Made by a program: the position numbers and the translations under genes. The notes beneath the pieces were generated by a model that was not told where the DNA came from, made no database searches, and was given only the letters and a program-made list of their open reading frames with translations. From Alphaproteobacteria bacterium (lineage in GTDB: Bacteria; Pseudomonadota; Alphaproteobacteria; Ferrovibrionales; Ferrovibrionaceae): 64,000 nucleotides of DNA. Every line of letters starts with the position of its first letter. The first letter of the stretch is position 1. Positions 46,219-54,903 of this stretch are shown piece by piece. The stretch is from positions 124,001 through 188,000 of the forward strand of contig JAFKFH010000012.1 in the NCBI GenBank assembly GCA_017307375.1, in the 5' to 3' direction.

Positions 46219-47082
46219 ATGAAACTCCAGGACCCGCGCTTCATCCTGAAGCTGTCCTGCGTCGACACCATCGGCATCGTCAATGCGGTGTCGGGCTTCC
46301 TGACCCAGAACGGCGCCAACATCATCGATTCCGCGCAGTTCGGCGACCGCGAGACCGAGCGTTTCTTCATGCGCGTCTCGTTCACCCCGATCGACGGGAC
46401 GATCGAGCGCGAGGGGCTGGAGGCGGTGTTCCGCCCGATCGCCGAGCGCTACAAGATGCAATGGAGCATCCACGACGCCACCGCCCGCGCCAAGGTGCTG
46501 ATCATGGTCTCGAAATTCGGCCATTGCCTGAACGACCTGCTCTATCGCCAGCGCATCGGCGCGCTGCCGATGGATATCGTCGGCGTCGGCTCCAACCACC
46601 GCGATTTCGAGGACCTGGTGGCGTCGAGCCGCATTCCCTTCCACTACCTGCCGATCACCGCAGCGACCAAGCCGCAGCAGGAAGGCCAGCTGAAGGAACT
46701 GATCGCGGCGACCGGAGCCGATCTCGTCGTGCTGGCCCGCTACATGCAGGTCTTGTCCGACGACATGTGCCGGCATCTGGCCGGCCGTGCGATCAACATC
46801 CACCACTCGTTCCTGCCGTCGTTCAAGGGGGCCAAGCCCTATCACCAGGCCCATGCGCGCGGCGTCAAGCTGATCGGCGCCACCGCCCATTTCGTCACCC
46901 CCGACCTCGACGAAGGCCCGATCATCGAGCAGGAGACGCAGCGCGTCGACCATGCCCACACCGCCGAGGACATGGCCGCGATCGGCCGCGACATCGAAAG
47001 CGTCGTGCTGGCCCGCGCGGTCAAGTACCAGATCGAGCATCGCGTGCTGCTGAACGGCAGCCGGACCGTCGTCTTCAAGTAG
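46219..47082 (+). CDS. purU: Formyltetrahydrofolate deformylase
   Basis: A 287-residue enzyme releasing formate and THF from 10-formyl-THF. It has an N-terminal ACT domain (ILKLSCVDTIGIVNAVSGFL) and a C-terminal formyl-transferase-like domain with VLIMVSKFGHCLNDLLYR, VGVGSNHRDF and INIHHSFLPSFKGAKPYHQA, whose Asn-His-Asp set is typical. The ATG at 46219 follows GGGGGGAGG. Linked to sox and gly genes, it recycles THF when sarcosine demethylation floods the C1 pool. Confidence 0.95.
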   Translation: MKLQDPRFILKLSCVDTIGIVNAVSGFLTQNGANIIDSAQFGDRETERFFMRVSFTPIDGTIEREGLEAVFRPIAERYKMQWSIHDATARAKVLIMVSKFGHCLNDLLYRQRIGALPMDIVGVGSNHRDFEDLVASSRIPFHYLPITAATKPQQEGQLKELIAATGADLVVLARYMQVLSDDMCRHLAGRAINIHHSFLPSFKGAKPYHQAHARGVKLIGATAHFVTPDLDEGPIIEQETQRVDHAHTAEDMAAIGRDIESVVLARAVKYQIEHRVLLNGSRTVVFK

Positions 47083-47094
47083 CCGACGCCCATG

Positions 47095-47130
47095 AAAAAG
47101 CCCGCCGCGATCACCCGCGGCGGGCTTTTT
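47095..47130. terminator. Bidirectional rho-independent terminator between purU and gbcB
   Basis: Perfect 15-base arms AAAAAGCCCGCCGCG (47095-47109) and CGCGGCGGGCTTTTT (47116-47130), loop ATCACC. Both strands end in a T-run, and the two convergent genes stop at 47082 and 47150. Confidence 0.93.
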
Positions 47131-47149
47131 GTCGTGCCCCGCGGGCCGA

Positions 47150-48244
47150 TCAGCGTTCGATCACGAGGTCCGAGCGCGGCTTGGCGCAGCAGATCAGCAC
47201 CATGCCCTGGTCGATCTCGCGCTGGCGGATCCCGCCCTGGTGCGTCATCTCGACCTCGCCGGCCAGCTTGCGGCTCTTGCAGGTGCCGCACAGCCCCTTG
47301 GTGCAGGACGACGGCAGGCGCATCCCGGCCTTGCGCGCGGCATCGAGCACGTTGGTATCGGGCCCGCATTCGATGACCCGGCGGCTCTTGGTGAATTCGA
47401 CCTTGAAGACCTGCTCGCCCGGCACCGCTGGCGCGGCGGCCTCGGCCGCCTCCTCGGCCATCAGCGTGCCGAAATCGAAGCTTTCCTCGTGATAGCGCGC
47501 CATGTCGTAGCCGGCCTGGGCCAGCATCGCGCGCACCGCGGCCATGAACGGCGCCGGGCCGCAGGTGAAGACCTCGCGCTCGAGGAAATCGGGCGCGATC
47601 AGCTGCAGCATCGACAGGCTGAGCCGCCCGCGGAACCCGCCCCAGACCTCGCCGGGCGAATCCGCCTCGCAGACCGCCACGGCGCGGAAATGCGGATTGG
47701 TATGGCTCATCATCGCCTGTTCGTGGCGATAGATGATGTCGGCCGGGCTGCGCGCGGCATGGACGAAGACGATGTCGCGCGCCTCGGCCAGGTCGTGATA
47801 GGTGCGGGCCATCGACATCAGCGGGGTGATGCCGCTGCCGCCCGACAGGAACAGGTATTTCGACGCGTGGTGGCGGAACGAGGTGAAGTCGCCCAGCGGC
47901 CCCACCGCCCTGATCCGGCTGCCCGCCCTGACGTTCTGATGCAGCCAGGGCGAGACCACGCCGCCCGGGATGCGCTTGACCGTGATCGAGATCAGATGCG
48001 GCCGGGTCGGCGCCGACGAGATGGTGTAGCAGCGGTTGACCGTGCGGCCGTCGATCTCCAGCTCCAGCGTCAGGAACTGGCCCGGCTCGTAGTGGAAGCG
48101 CGCCGGCTGCTCGGATTCGAACAGGAAGGTGCGGACATCGTGGGTTTCGTCGCGCACGCCGCGGCAGACCAGGATATCCGACGCCTCGGGGTCCCACGGG
48201 CCCCGGCCGGGCTCGAGAAGGCGGGCAACCGGCTCGATCGACAT
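47150..48244 (-). CDS. gbcB: Glycine betaine monooxygenase reductase component
   Basis: A 364-residue FAD/NADH reductase with a C-terminal 2Fe-2S ferredoxin domain. The FAD motif is RCYTISSAPTRP, the NAD motif GGSGITPLMSMARTY and TCGPAPFMAAVRAML. The plant-type cluster has CTKGLCGTCKSR plus a later CC. It feeds electrons to GbcA to demethylate glycine betaine to dimethylglycine. I start it at the ATG at 48244; a TTG at 48250 is also possible. The gap to gbcA is only 7 bp. Confidence 0.93.
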   Translation of the reverse strand: MSIEPVARLLEPGRGPWDPEASDILVCRGVRDETHDVRTFLFESEQPARFHYEPGQFLTLELEIDGRTVNRCYTISSAPTRPHLISITVKRIPGGVVSPWLHQNVRAGSRIRAVGPLGDFTSFRHHASKYLFLSGGSGITPLMSMARTYHDLAEARDIVFVHAARSPADIIYRHEQAMMSHTNPHFRAVAVCEADSPGEVWGGFRGRLSLSMLQLIAPDFLEREVFTCGPAPFMAAVRAMLAQAGYDMARYHEESFDFGTLMAEEAAEAAAPAVPGEQVFKVEFTKSRRVIECGPDTNVLDAARKAGMRLPSSCTKGLCGTCKSRKLAGEVEMTHQGGIRQREIDQGMVLICCAKPRSDLVIER

Positions 48245-48251
48245 GCTCAAC

Positions 48252-49514
48252 TCAGGCCTTCACGTGTTCCGACATGCGGTCGACATACCAGGCGATGAAC
48301 TTTTCGACCAGATACTCGGTATTCGGCGAATAGGGGCCGGGCTCGTAGGCCGGGCTGACCACGCCGAGCTGGCCCAGGCCCACCAGGTCGGAATCCTGCT
48401 GGTTGGTCGCCTTCCACACCGTCGTCAGGTTCTCGACATCGTAATCCTCGCCTTCGACCGCATCCTTGTGGACCAGCCACTTGGTGCGCACCAGCGTGCG
48501 CCCGGCATCGAGCGGCAGGGCCGAGAAGGTGACGATATGGTCGCTCATGAAATGGTGCCAGGAATTGGGCTGGGTCCAGAACGACAGCCCGCCCAGCGCC
48601 GGATCGTTGAAACCGCCGAGCAGCTTGCGGCAGGCGACCAAGGTATCCATCGTCTGCGACTGGCCGGTGCCGTCGAGCGGCATGCGCTGGGTGCGGAAGC
48701 CAGTGACGCGGTCGGCCAGATGATCGACCTCGCGCGACGGCAGGCCGCGGCCCTCCCAGCTCGCCGTGCGCTCGGCCACCATCTCGTCATAGCGCCTGGC
48801 CTGCTCGATCCCCAGCTCGTCGCCCGGCACGAAGCCGTAGGAGTTGGCGAACAGCGGGATGGTCAGCTCAGGGTGATTGACGCTGCAGTGATAGCACTCG
48901 CGGTTGTTCTCCATCGTCAGCTTCCAGTTGCCCGGCTCGATCAGATCGGCCTGGTAGGCGATCTTGGTGTTGGCAACCTGGTGCGGCGCGATATAGGGCG
49001 TCATCACCGCCGCCATGTCGTCGATGTCGGCGGGCGGGTTCTCGGCCAGGCAGATGAACAGCAGGCCGGCGATGTTCTTCAGGTGGACGGGCTTCAGGCC
49101 CCGGCAGCTCTTGTCGAAGCCGTCGCCCATATGCTCGGCATAGAGCAGATCGCCGGTCAGGCCATAGGTCCACTGGTGGTACTTGCAGACCAGATTGCCG
49201 ACCGACGTCCGCTCGTCGGTGACAAGCCGCGCGCCGCGATGGCGGCAGACATTGTGGAAGGCGCGGACGGCCATGTCGTCGTCGCGCACGATCAGCACCG
49301 AGGTATCACCGACGCTGACCGTGACCACGTCGCCCGGCTCCGGCACGTCGGGCTCGATGCCGACATAGATCCAGTGGCGGTGGAAGATGATGTCGATATC
49401 GGCCTTGAAGATCTCCGGCGACGTGTAGAACGACGCCTCCAGGCTGAAATTGGGCCGGCGGCGGGCCAGCAACTGGTGCAGCGAGGGGGTGGAGATCGGA
49501 CCTGCGTCGTTCAT
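48252..49514 (-). CDS. gbcA: Glycine betaine monooxygenase, Rieske oxygenase component
   Basis: A 420-residue Rieske non-haem iron oxygenase. The Rieske cluster ligands are Cys90, His92, Cys110 and His113 (CRHRG ... CKYHQW). The mononuclear iron site includes His209 and His214 in ECYHCSVNHPEL. The length and the closing DSDLVGLGQLGVVSPAYEPG region match the GbcA group. It removes the first methyl group of glycine betaine as formaldehyde. It is co-transcribed with gbcB and stands next to glyA. Confidence 0.93.
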   Translation of the reverse strand: MNDAGPISTPSLHQLLARRRPNFSLEASFYTSPEIFKADIDIIFHRHWIYVGIEPDVPEPGDVVTVSVGDTSVLIVRDDDMAVRAFHNVCRHRGARLVTDERTSVGNLVCKYHQWTYGLTGDLLYAEHMGDGFDKSCRGLKPVHLKNIAGLLFICLAENPPADIDDMAAVMTPYIAPHQVANTKIAYQADLIEPGNWKLTMENNRECYHCSVNHPELTIPLFANSYGFVPGDELGIEQARRYDEMVAERTASWEGRGLPSREVDHLADRVTGFRTQRMPLDGTGQSQTMDTLVACRKLLGGFNDPALGGLSFWTQPNSWHHFMSDHIVTFSALPLDAGRTLVRTKWLVHKDAVEGEDYDVENLTTVWKATNQQDSDLVGLGQLGVVSPAYEPGPYSPNTEYLVEKFIAWYVDRMSEHVKA

Positions 49515-49548
49515 GATGGCTACCGGTATGACTGGTTGGCTGGCCCGA

Positions 49549-49574
49549 GTGATATCAGAGACGTGATATCAGAG
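49549..49574. repeat. 12-bp direct repeat GTGATATCAGAG at the end of glyA
   Basis: Two perfect copies (49549-49560 and 49563-49574) are separated by 2 bases. The second copy contains the glyA stop codon; the first lies upstream of gbcA. Each has a central GATATC palindrome. It could be a small duplication or a tandem regulator site for gbcA. Confidence 0.7.
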
Positions 49575-50852
49575 CCCGGGATAGATGGGGAAGCGCCGGC
49601 AGAGTTGGGCGACACCCTGCCGCACGGCATCATAGCTCGGCCCCTCCTCCTCGCCACGCGCCAGCGCATCGAGCACGTCGCCGATCAGGTCGGCGACGAC
49701 GGTGAATTCGGCCGGGCCGAAGCCGCGGGTAGTCAGCGCCGGGGTGCCGAGCCGAATCCCCGAGGTGACTGCCGGCTTCTCCGGGTCGAACGGGATGCCG
49801 TTCTTGTTGCAGGTGATCGAAGCGCGGTCCAGCGCATGCTCGGCCGCCTTGCCGGTCAGGCCCTTGGGCCGCAGGTCGACCAGCATCAGATGGGTATCGG
49901 TGCCGCCCGAGACGATGGCGCAGCCGCGGCGGACCAGCCCGGCGGCCAGGGTGCGGGCATTCTCGACCACGGTTTCGGCATAGGCCGTGAACTCGGGCTT
50001 CAGCGCCTCGCCGAACGCCACCGCCTTGGCGGCGATGACATGCTCCAGCGGCCCGCCCTGGATGCCGGGGAACACGGCCGAATTGATCTTCTTGGCGATG
50101 TCGGGATCGTTGGTCAGGACGAGCCCGCCGCGCGGGCCGCGCAGGGTCTTGTGGGTGGTCGAGGTCACCACATGGGCATGCGGCAGCGGGCTCGGATGGA
50201 CGCCGCCGACGACGAGGCCGGCGAAATGCGCCATGTCGACCATCAGCCAAGCCCCGACCGCGTCGGCGATGGCGCGGAAGCGCGGGAAATCGATCAGCCG
50301 GGGATAGGCCGACCCGCCGGCGATGATCAGCTTCGGCTTGTGCTCGCGCGCCAGCGCCTCGACCTGGTCGTAGTCGATCAGATGGGTCTGCTCGTCGACG
50401 CCGTAGGAAACCGCCTTGAACCAGCGCCCCGACACGGTCGGCGCCGCGCCATGGGTCAGATGGCCGCCATGGGGCAGGCTCAGCCCCAGGATCGTATCGC
50501 CGGGCTGCAGCAGGGCGAACAGCACGGTCATGTTGGCCTGGGCGCCGGAATGGGGCTGGACGTTGGCGAACTCGGCCCCAAACAGCGCCTTGGCCCGGTC
50601 GATGGCCAATTGCTCGGTGACGTCGACATGCTCGCAGCCGCCGTAATAGCGCCGGCCGGGGTAACCCTCGGCATATTTGTTGGTCAGAACCGACCCCTGC
50701 GCCTCCAGCACCGCCCGGCTGACGATGTTCTCCGAGGCGATCAGCTCCAGCTTGTCGCGCTGGCGGCCAAGCTCCGCCTGGATACCGTCGAAAACCGCCC
50801 GATCCGCCTGGGATAGTGGGGCTTCAAAGAAAGTGGAGATCGTCCCGCTCAT
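49569..50852 (-). CDS. glyA: Serine hydroxymethyltransferase
   Basis: A 427-residue PLP enzyme interconverting glycine and serine with methylene-THF. Conserved segments are [34 protein letters not shown], the PLP lysine motif [16 protein letters not shown] and [17 protein letters not shown] precedes the ATG. In this locus it couples glycine from sarcosine to serine, which SdaA then deaminates. It may be a second, catabolic copy of glyA; the rest of the genome is not visible. Confidence 0.96.
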   Translation of the reverse strand: MSGTISTFFEAPLSQADRAVFDGIQAELGRQRDKLELIASENIVSRAVLEAQGSVLTNKYAEGYPGRRYYGGCEHVDVTEQLAIDRAKALFGAEFANVQPHSGAQANMTVLFALLQPGDTILGLSLPHGGHLTHGAAPTVSGRWFKAVSYGVDEQTHLIDYDQVEALAREHKPKLIIAGGSAYPRLIDFPRFRAIADAVGAWLMVDMAHFAGLVVGGVHPSPLPHAHVVTSTTHKTLRGPRGGLVLTNDPDIAKKINSAVFPGIQGGPLEHVIAAKAVAFGEALKPEFTAYAETVVENARTLAAGLVRRGCAIVSGGTDTHLMLVDLRPKGLTGKAAEHALDRASITCNKNGIPFDPEKPAVTSGIRLGTPALTTRGFGPAEFTVVADLIGDVLDALARGEEEGPSYDAVRQGVAQLCRRFPIYPGL

Positions 50853-50975
50853 CGGCGCCTCGCCCTGCTGGTTTGCCGATCATGCTCAGGCCGAACGAGG
50901 GGCGGAAGCGAGCATCCGGACGCCTTGGTGGTTGAACGGATGCGACATTGAGTTCGGCCACATCGCGCAAGCGGT

Positions 50976-51323
50976 TCAGGCGGCCTTGGCCGCCCTGGAA
51001 CGCCGAGTTGTCCGGCGCGGCGCCTTGGCCGGCCGGGGCGCTGGCGCGGGGGCAGCCTGCAACTGGATGCCGAGCGCCTGCACAACCTTGAGAATGGTGT
51101 CGAGCGCCGGATTCCCCCCCTCGCCCAGCGCACGGTACAGGCTTTGGCGCGAGAGCCCGGCCTGGCGGGCCACGTCGGCCATCCCCCGCGACCGGGCGAC
51201 AACACCGAGGGCGTGGGCGACATAGGCCGGATTTCCCGTCGCCAGCGCCTCGGACAGGAAACCGGACCGCGCCTCGTCATCGGCAAGATGCGCCGCGGCA
51301 TCGAAATCGGTCAGCTTGACCAT
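50976..51323 (-). CDS. HigA-like antitoxin (addiction-module HTH protein)
   Basis: A 115-residue Xre-type protein of the addiction-module antidote group. It opens with the conserved MVKLTDFDAAAHLADDEA, followed by a helix-turn-helix around residues 45-85 (MADVARQAGLSRQSLYRAL). A basic Ala/Pro/Arg-rich tail follows. It overlaps the upstream toxin gene by 13 bp. The toxin-first order is that of HigBA systems. It should neutralise the toxin and repress the pair. Confidence 0.88.
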   Translation of the reverse strand: MVKLTDFDAAAHLADDEARSGFLSEALATGNPAYVAHALGVVARSRGMADVARQAGLSRQSLYRALGEGGNPALDTILKVVQALGIQLQAAPAPAPRPAKAPRRTTRRSRAAKAA

Positions 51324-51628
51324 CCGTTCTTCTCCCTGATCTCGCCGGCCAACGCGCGCGCGGCCTTGATATCGCGACGCTGCGTTCGCTTGGTGCCGGC
51401 AGCGAGCACAATCACCAGCACCTTGCCGCGCTGCATGACATAGACCCGGTAACCGGGCCCGACATGGATCCGAAGCTCGCTCAAACCCTCGCCGATCGGC
51501 TCGACGTCACCGAACAGCCCGAAGCTGAGCCGATCCAGGCGCGACACGATCGCGAGCTTGCCGACCTTGTCGTCAAGCGCGGCGAGCCACTCCCTGAACG
51601 CTTCCGTCTGCTTGACTTCGAGCCTCAT
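51311..51628 (-). CDS. RelE/HigB-family toxin
   Basis: A 105-residue RelE/ParE-superfamily toxin of the phage-derived Gp49-like/HigB group. It opens RLEVKQTEAFREWLAALDD and has the core SELRIHVGPGYRVYVMQRG and VLAAGTKRTQRRDIKAARAL. Such toxins cleave mRNA at the ribosome. The ATG at 51628 begins the similarity; the longer open frame upstream is a shadow of choV. It lies 44 bp after the natural end of the choV reading frame. Confidence 0.88.
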   Translation of the reverse strand: MRLEVKQTEAFREWLAALDDKVGKLAIVSRLDRLSFGLFGDVEPIGEGLSELRIHVGPGYRVYVMQRGKVLVIVLAAGTKRTQRRDIKAARALAGEIREKNGWSS

Positions 51629-51672
51629 GGCACGCCGATTGTCGCCTAAAAGCGACAGAAAGGCAAGGTGGT

Positions 51673-51780
51673 CTAGGCCGGCACCCTGCCCCTTAGCAAC
51701 CCTCGATAAATCTCCTCGTCCCCGCACAGCCCGGCCATCCGCCCGAGCTGATCGACCAGCACGATCGGGCAGCCCGCCTG
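51673..51780 (-). other. In-frame 3' extension of choV beyond a premature amber codon
   Basis: Directly after the TAG at 51783-51781 the choV frame continues for 35 sense codons before a second TAG at 51675-51673. The translation includes GCPIVLVDQLGRMAGL followed by an acidic CGDEEIYRGLL stretch. That is a typical last strand-helix unit of a CBS domain and aligns with VAVVDDRGHLIGTV at the end of the other ProV in this window. I read it as the lost C-terminus of ChoV. Confidence 0.8.
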
Positions 51781-52860
51781 CTAGCGCAGCGCGATCGCCG
51801 CGCGCAGCTTGAGGTCGACCGGGGCCAGCACGATGTCGTAGCCGGCGCCGGGCACCGCGCCGGTGTCGGCGTCGGCACGGGCGAACTGGCCGGTGCGGCC
51901 GTTGATCGTCACCGCCACCGGGCGGTCGTCGCCGTCGAGGGTGACGCGCAGCGCGCCGGCGGGGTCGAGGGCCACCACCGCGCCGTCGCGGCGCAGCGCG
52001 GCGGCGGGCGTCATCACCGCGTCGCCGCGCAGCACGTTGAGCGGGTTCACGTGCTTGACGAATTCGGCGACATAACCGTCGGAGGGGCGCAGCAGGATAT
52101 CCTCTGATGTACCGGCCTGGACGATCCGCCCCTCCTCCATGATCGCGATGGTATTGCCGAGCTTCATCGCCTCGTCGAGATCGTGGCTGACGAAGATGAT
52201 GGTCTTCTGCAGCCGTTCCTGCAGTTCGAGGAGTTCGTCCTGGAGCTTGTCGCGGATCAGCGGGTCGAGGGCCGAGAACGGTTCGTCCATCAGCAGGATG
52301 TCGGCATCGGTGGCGAAGGCGCGGGCGAGGCCGACGCGCTGCTGCATGCCGCCCGACAGTTCGTGGGCGTATTTGTCGCCCCATTTGGCCAGGCCGACCA
52401 TGGCAAGCTTTTCCTCGACGATGCGGGCGCGGTCGGCCTTGGCCATGCCGCGCAGTTCGAGGCCGAAGCCGACATTCTCGCGCACCGTGCGCCAGGGCAG
52501 CAGGCCGAACTGCTGGAACACCATGGCGACGGTGCGCGTGCGCAGGTCGCGCAGCGTCTCGTCGTCGCAGGTCGCCACGTCGACGGACTTGTCGCCATGG
52601 GCGACCAGGATCTGGCCGCGCGAGACCTTGTTCAGCCGGTTGACGGCGCGCAGCAGCGTCGATTTGCCCGAGCCCGACAGGCCCATCAGCACGCAGATCT
52701 CGCCGCGGCGCACCGTGAGGTTGACGCCGGCGGCGCCGAGCACCGAGCCGGTTTCGGCGAGGATCTGTTCGCGGGTGCCGCCGCGATCGAGCAGCGCCAG
52801 CGCTTCCTTCTCGCGGCCGAAGATGATGTCGACGTTGCGGAATTCGACGGCCGTGGTCAT
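51781..52860 (-). CDS. choV: Choline ABC transporter ATP-binding protein, truncated by an in-frame amber codon
   Basis: A 359-residue (as read) quaternary-amine ATPase. Walker A is GLSGSGKST, the signature LSGGMQQRVGLARAF and Walker B ILLMDEPFSALD; the leader FGREKEALALLDRGGTREQI matches ChoV. The C-terminal accessory part begins near residue 290 but stops at TAG 51783-51781 in the middle of a predicted CBS-like unit, while coding sequence continues in frame for 35 codons to 51673. The ATPase core is complete, so a shortened protein could still drive transport. Start MTTAVEFRNVDIIFG at 52860, 1 bp after the choW stop. Confidence 0.9.
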   Translation of the reverse strand: MTTAVEFRNVDIIFGREKEALALLDRGGTREQILAETGSVLGAAGVNLTVRRGEICVLMGLSGSGKSTLLRAVNRLNKVSRGQILVAHGDKSVDVATCDDETLRDLRTRTVAMVFQQFGLLPWRTVRENVGFGLELRGMAKADRARIVEEKLAMVGLAKWGDKYAHELSGGMQQRVGLARAFATDADILLMDEPFSALDPLIRDKLQDELLELQERLQKTIIFVSHDLDEAMKLGNTIAIMEEGRIVQAGTSEDILLRPSDGYVAEFVKHVNPLNVLRGDAVMTPAAALRRDGAVVALDPAGALRVTLDGDDRPVAVTINGRTGQFARADADTGAVPGAGYDIVLAPVDLKLRAAIALR

Positions 52861-52861
52861 C

Positions 52862-53719
52862 TCAATGCCCTCCCCGCGGCGCCTTGTGCTCGGGCCGCTT
52901 GCACAGCCGGTCGAGGACGATGGCGAGCACGACGATGGCAAGCCCCGCCTCAAACCCCATCGAGATGTTGACGGTGTTGAGCGCGCGCACCACCGGCTTG
53001 CCCAGGCCGTCGGCGCCGACCAGGGCGGCGATCACCACCATCGACAGGCTGAGCATGATGCACTGGGTGATACCGGCCATGATGGTCGGCAACGCATGCG
53101 GCAGCTCGATCTTGAACAGGAGCTGCAGGCGCGTCGCGCCGAAGGCGGTGCCGGCCTCGTAGAGGGGCTTGGGCACCGAGGAAATGCCCAGATGGGTCAG
53201 GCGGATGGCGGCGGGAATGGCGAAGATCACCGTCGAGATCAGGCCGGGCACCGCGCCCAGCCCGAACAGGACCAGCGTCGGGATCAGGTAGACGAAGGTC
53301 GGGATGGTCTGCATCAGGTCGAGCACCGGGCGCAAGGCCACGTAGAGCCAGGGGCGGTGCGCCGCCATGATGCCGACCGGCACGCCGACCACGACGCAGA
53401 CGATGGTCGAGCAGAAGACGAGCGACAGGGTCTGGATCGCGGCTTCCCAGTAGCCGAGATTGGCGATCAGCAGGAGCGAGAGCAGCACGAAGACGACCAG
53501 CGCGATCGAGCGGTGCAGGAACCAGGCGAAGGCGCCGATCGCGGCGATCAGCAGCAGCGGCGGCACCCAGAGCAGCACGTCGGTCAGCCCGTCGATCAGC
53601 CCGCCCAGCACGACCGAGACGAAGTCGAAGAACGGCCGGCCGTTGTCGGTCAGGAAATCGACGAAATCCTTCAGCCAGGATCCGAGCGTCAGCTTGTGCT
53701 CGGTCAACCACTCATACAT
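52862..53719 (-). CDS. choW: Choline ABC transporter permease
   Basis: A 285-residue permease with about seven membrane segments. Landmarks are LDLMQTIPTFVYLIPTLVLFG, the EAA loop KPLYEAGTAFGATRLQLL and LSLSMVVIAALVGADGLGKP, very like the ProW at 44309-45166. It lies between choX and choV in the standard choXWV order. Confidence 0.94.
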   Translation of the reverse strand: MYEWLTEHKLTLGSWLKDFVDFLTDNGRPFFDFVSVVLGGLIDGLTDVLLWVPPLLLIAAIGAFAWFLHRSIALVVFVLLSLLLIANLGYWEAAIQTLSLVFCSTIVCVVVGVPVGIMAAHRPWLYVALRPVLDLMQTIPTFVYLIPTLVLFGLGAVPGLISTVIFAIPAAIRLTHLGISSVPKPLYEAGTAFGATRLQLLFKIELPHALPTIMAGITQCIMLSLSMVVIAALVGADGLGKPVVRALNTVNISMGFEAGLAIVVLAIVLDRLCKRPEHKAPRGGH

Positions 53720-53771
53720 CGCCGGCGCCCTCCCCCGAGGCTGATGGGGCGCTTGCGCGCCCCATGGATGA

Positions 53772-54716
53772 TCAGATGCCGAGGCTCTTCTTCACCGCGT
53801 CGAGGCCGGGCTTGCCGTCGATCGTGGTCACGTCCTTCAGCCACGGGTTGATCGCCGCCGGATTGGCCTTCAGCCACTTCTGCGCCGCCTTTTCCGGATC
53901 CATGCCGTCGAACAGGATCGAGCCCATGATCTGGTTCTCGAGCTTCAGGTTGAAGGTCATGTTCTTGATCAGCTTGCCGGCATTGGGGCATTCGGCGAGA
54001 TAGCCGGCGCGGACGTTGGTATAGACGGTGGCGCCGCCGAAATCGGGGCCGAACACGTCGTCGCCGCCCGACAGGTATTTCAGCTTGAACTTGGTGTTCA
54101 TCGGGTGCGGTTCCCACCCCAGGAACACGATCGGCTCCTTGCGGCGCGCTGATCGGTCGACCTGGGCCAGCATGCCCTGTTCGGAGGATTCGACGACCTC
54201 GAAGCCGGTCAGGCCGAACTTGCCTTCCTTGATCATGCCGAGGATCAGGCGGTTGCCGTCGTTGCCCGGCTCGATCCCGTAGATCTTGCCCTTCAGCTTG
54301 TCCTTGAACTTGGCGATGTCGGCAAACGACTTCAGCCCGGCGTCGTAGAGATAGTCGGGCACGGCCAGCGTGTACTTGGCCCCGGTCAGGTTGACGCCGA
54401 CCACCTCGACCGACTTGTCGTCGACATAGGGCTTGATGTCGGCTTCCATCGTCGGCATCCAGTTGCCGAGGAAGACGTCGATATCCTTGTTCTTCAGCGA
54501 CGTGTAGGTCACCGGCACCGACAGCACGGTCGATTTCGGGGTATAGCCCAGCCCCTTCAGCAGCACCGAGGACAGCGCCGTCGTCGCGGTGATGTCGGTC
54601 CAGCCGACATCGGCGAAGCGCACCGTCTTGCAGGATGCCGGGTCGGCGGCCTGGGCGGCGGAGGCGACCAGCAGGCCGAGCAGCGCCGATGTCGTGAGAA
54701 TGGCTTTTCGCATCAT
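53772..54716 (-). CDS. choX: Choline-binding periplasmic protein
   Basis: A 314-residue binding protein with a signal peptide ending AAQAAD. The mature part reads TVRFADVGWTDITATTALSS, VPVTYTSLKNKDIDVFLGNW and GKIYGIEPGNDGNRLI, near-identical to rhizobial ChoX, whose aromatic box includes Trp residues in GWTDI and GNWMP. It delivers choline to ChoWV. Its promoter region is shared with the divergent betI-betB frame and contains two BetI-type palindromes, so choline import is probably derepressed together with its oxidation. Confidence 0.94.
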   Translation of the reverse strand: MMRKAILTTSALLGLLVASAAQAADPASCKTVRFADVGWTDITATTALSSVLLKGLGYTPKSTVLSVPVTYTSLKNKDIDVFLGNWMPTMEADIKPYVDDKSVEVVGVNLTGAKYTLAVPDYLYDAGLKSFADIAKFKDKLKGKIYGIEPGNDGNRLILGMIKEGKFGLTGFEVVESSEQGMLAQVDRSARRKEPIVFLGWEPHPMNTKFKLKYLSGGDDVFGPDFGGATVYTNVRAGYLAECPNAGKLIKNMTFNLKLENQIMGSILFDGMDPEKAAQKWLKANPAAINPWLKDVTTIDGKPGLDAVKKSLGI

Positions 54717-54741
54717 CGTCTCTCCGTTTCGAAGTTCCCTG

Positions 54742-54757
54742 TTGAATGATCATTCAA
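54742..54757. promoter_or_regulatory. BetI-type operator, choX side
   Basis: The perfect 16-bp palindrome TTGAATGATCATTCAA lies 25 bp upstream of the choX start codon. An identical copy is found at 54906-54921. TTGA-bounded palindromes of this kind are typical of BetI-controlled bet promoters. Its position suits repression of choX. Confidence 0.75.
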
Positions 54758-54903
54758 AGCCAGCTTTCGCTGGATGTCACGCAATTTTTCGGATTCCGAC
54801 AAGCGAACAATGGCGGATTTCCGGGCATTTTGCGCCGAAACGACAGTGGGCAAGCATCGATGCGACATTGTCGGGTTTTCAGCCTTCCGGGGTCGGCCAG
54901 TCG

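Noticed and set aside
51673-51878. A separate small gene at the 3' end of choV
   Set aside because: The sequence after the amber codon is in the same frame as choV and resembles the C-terminus of the same family, so it is part of choV and not an independent gene.
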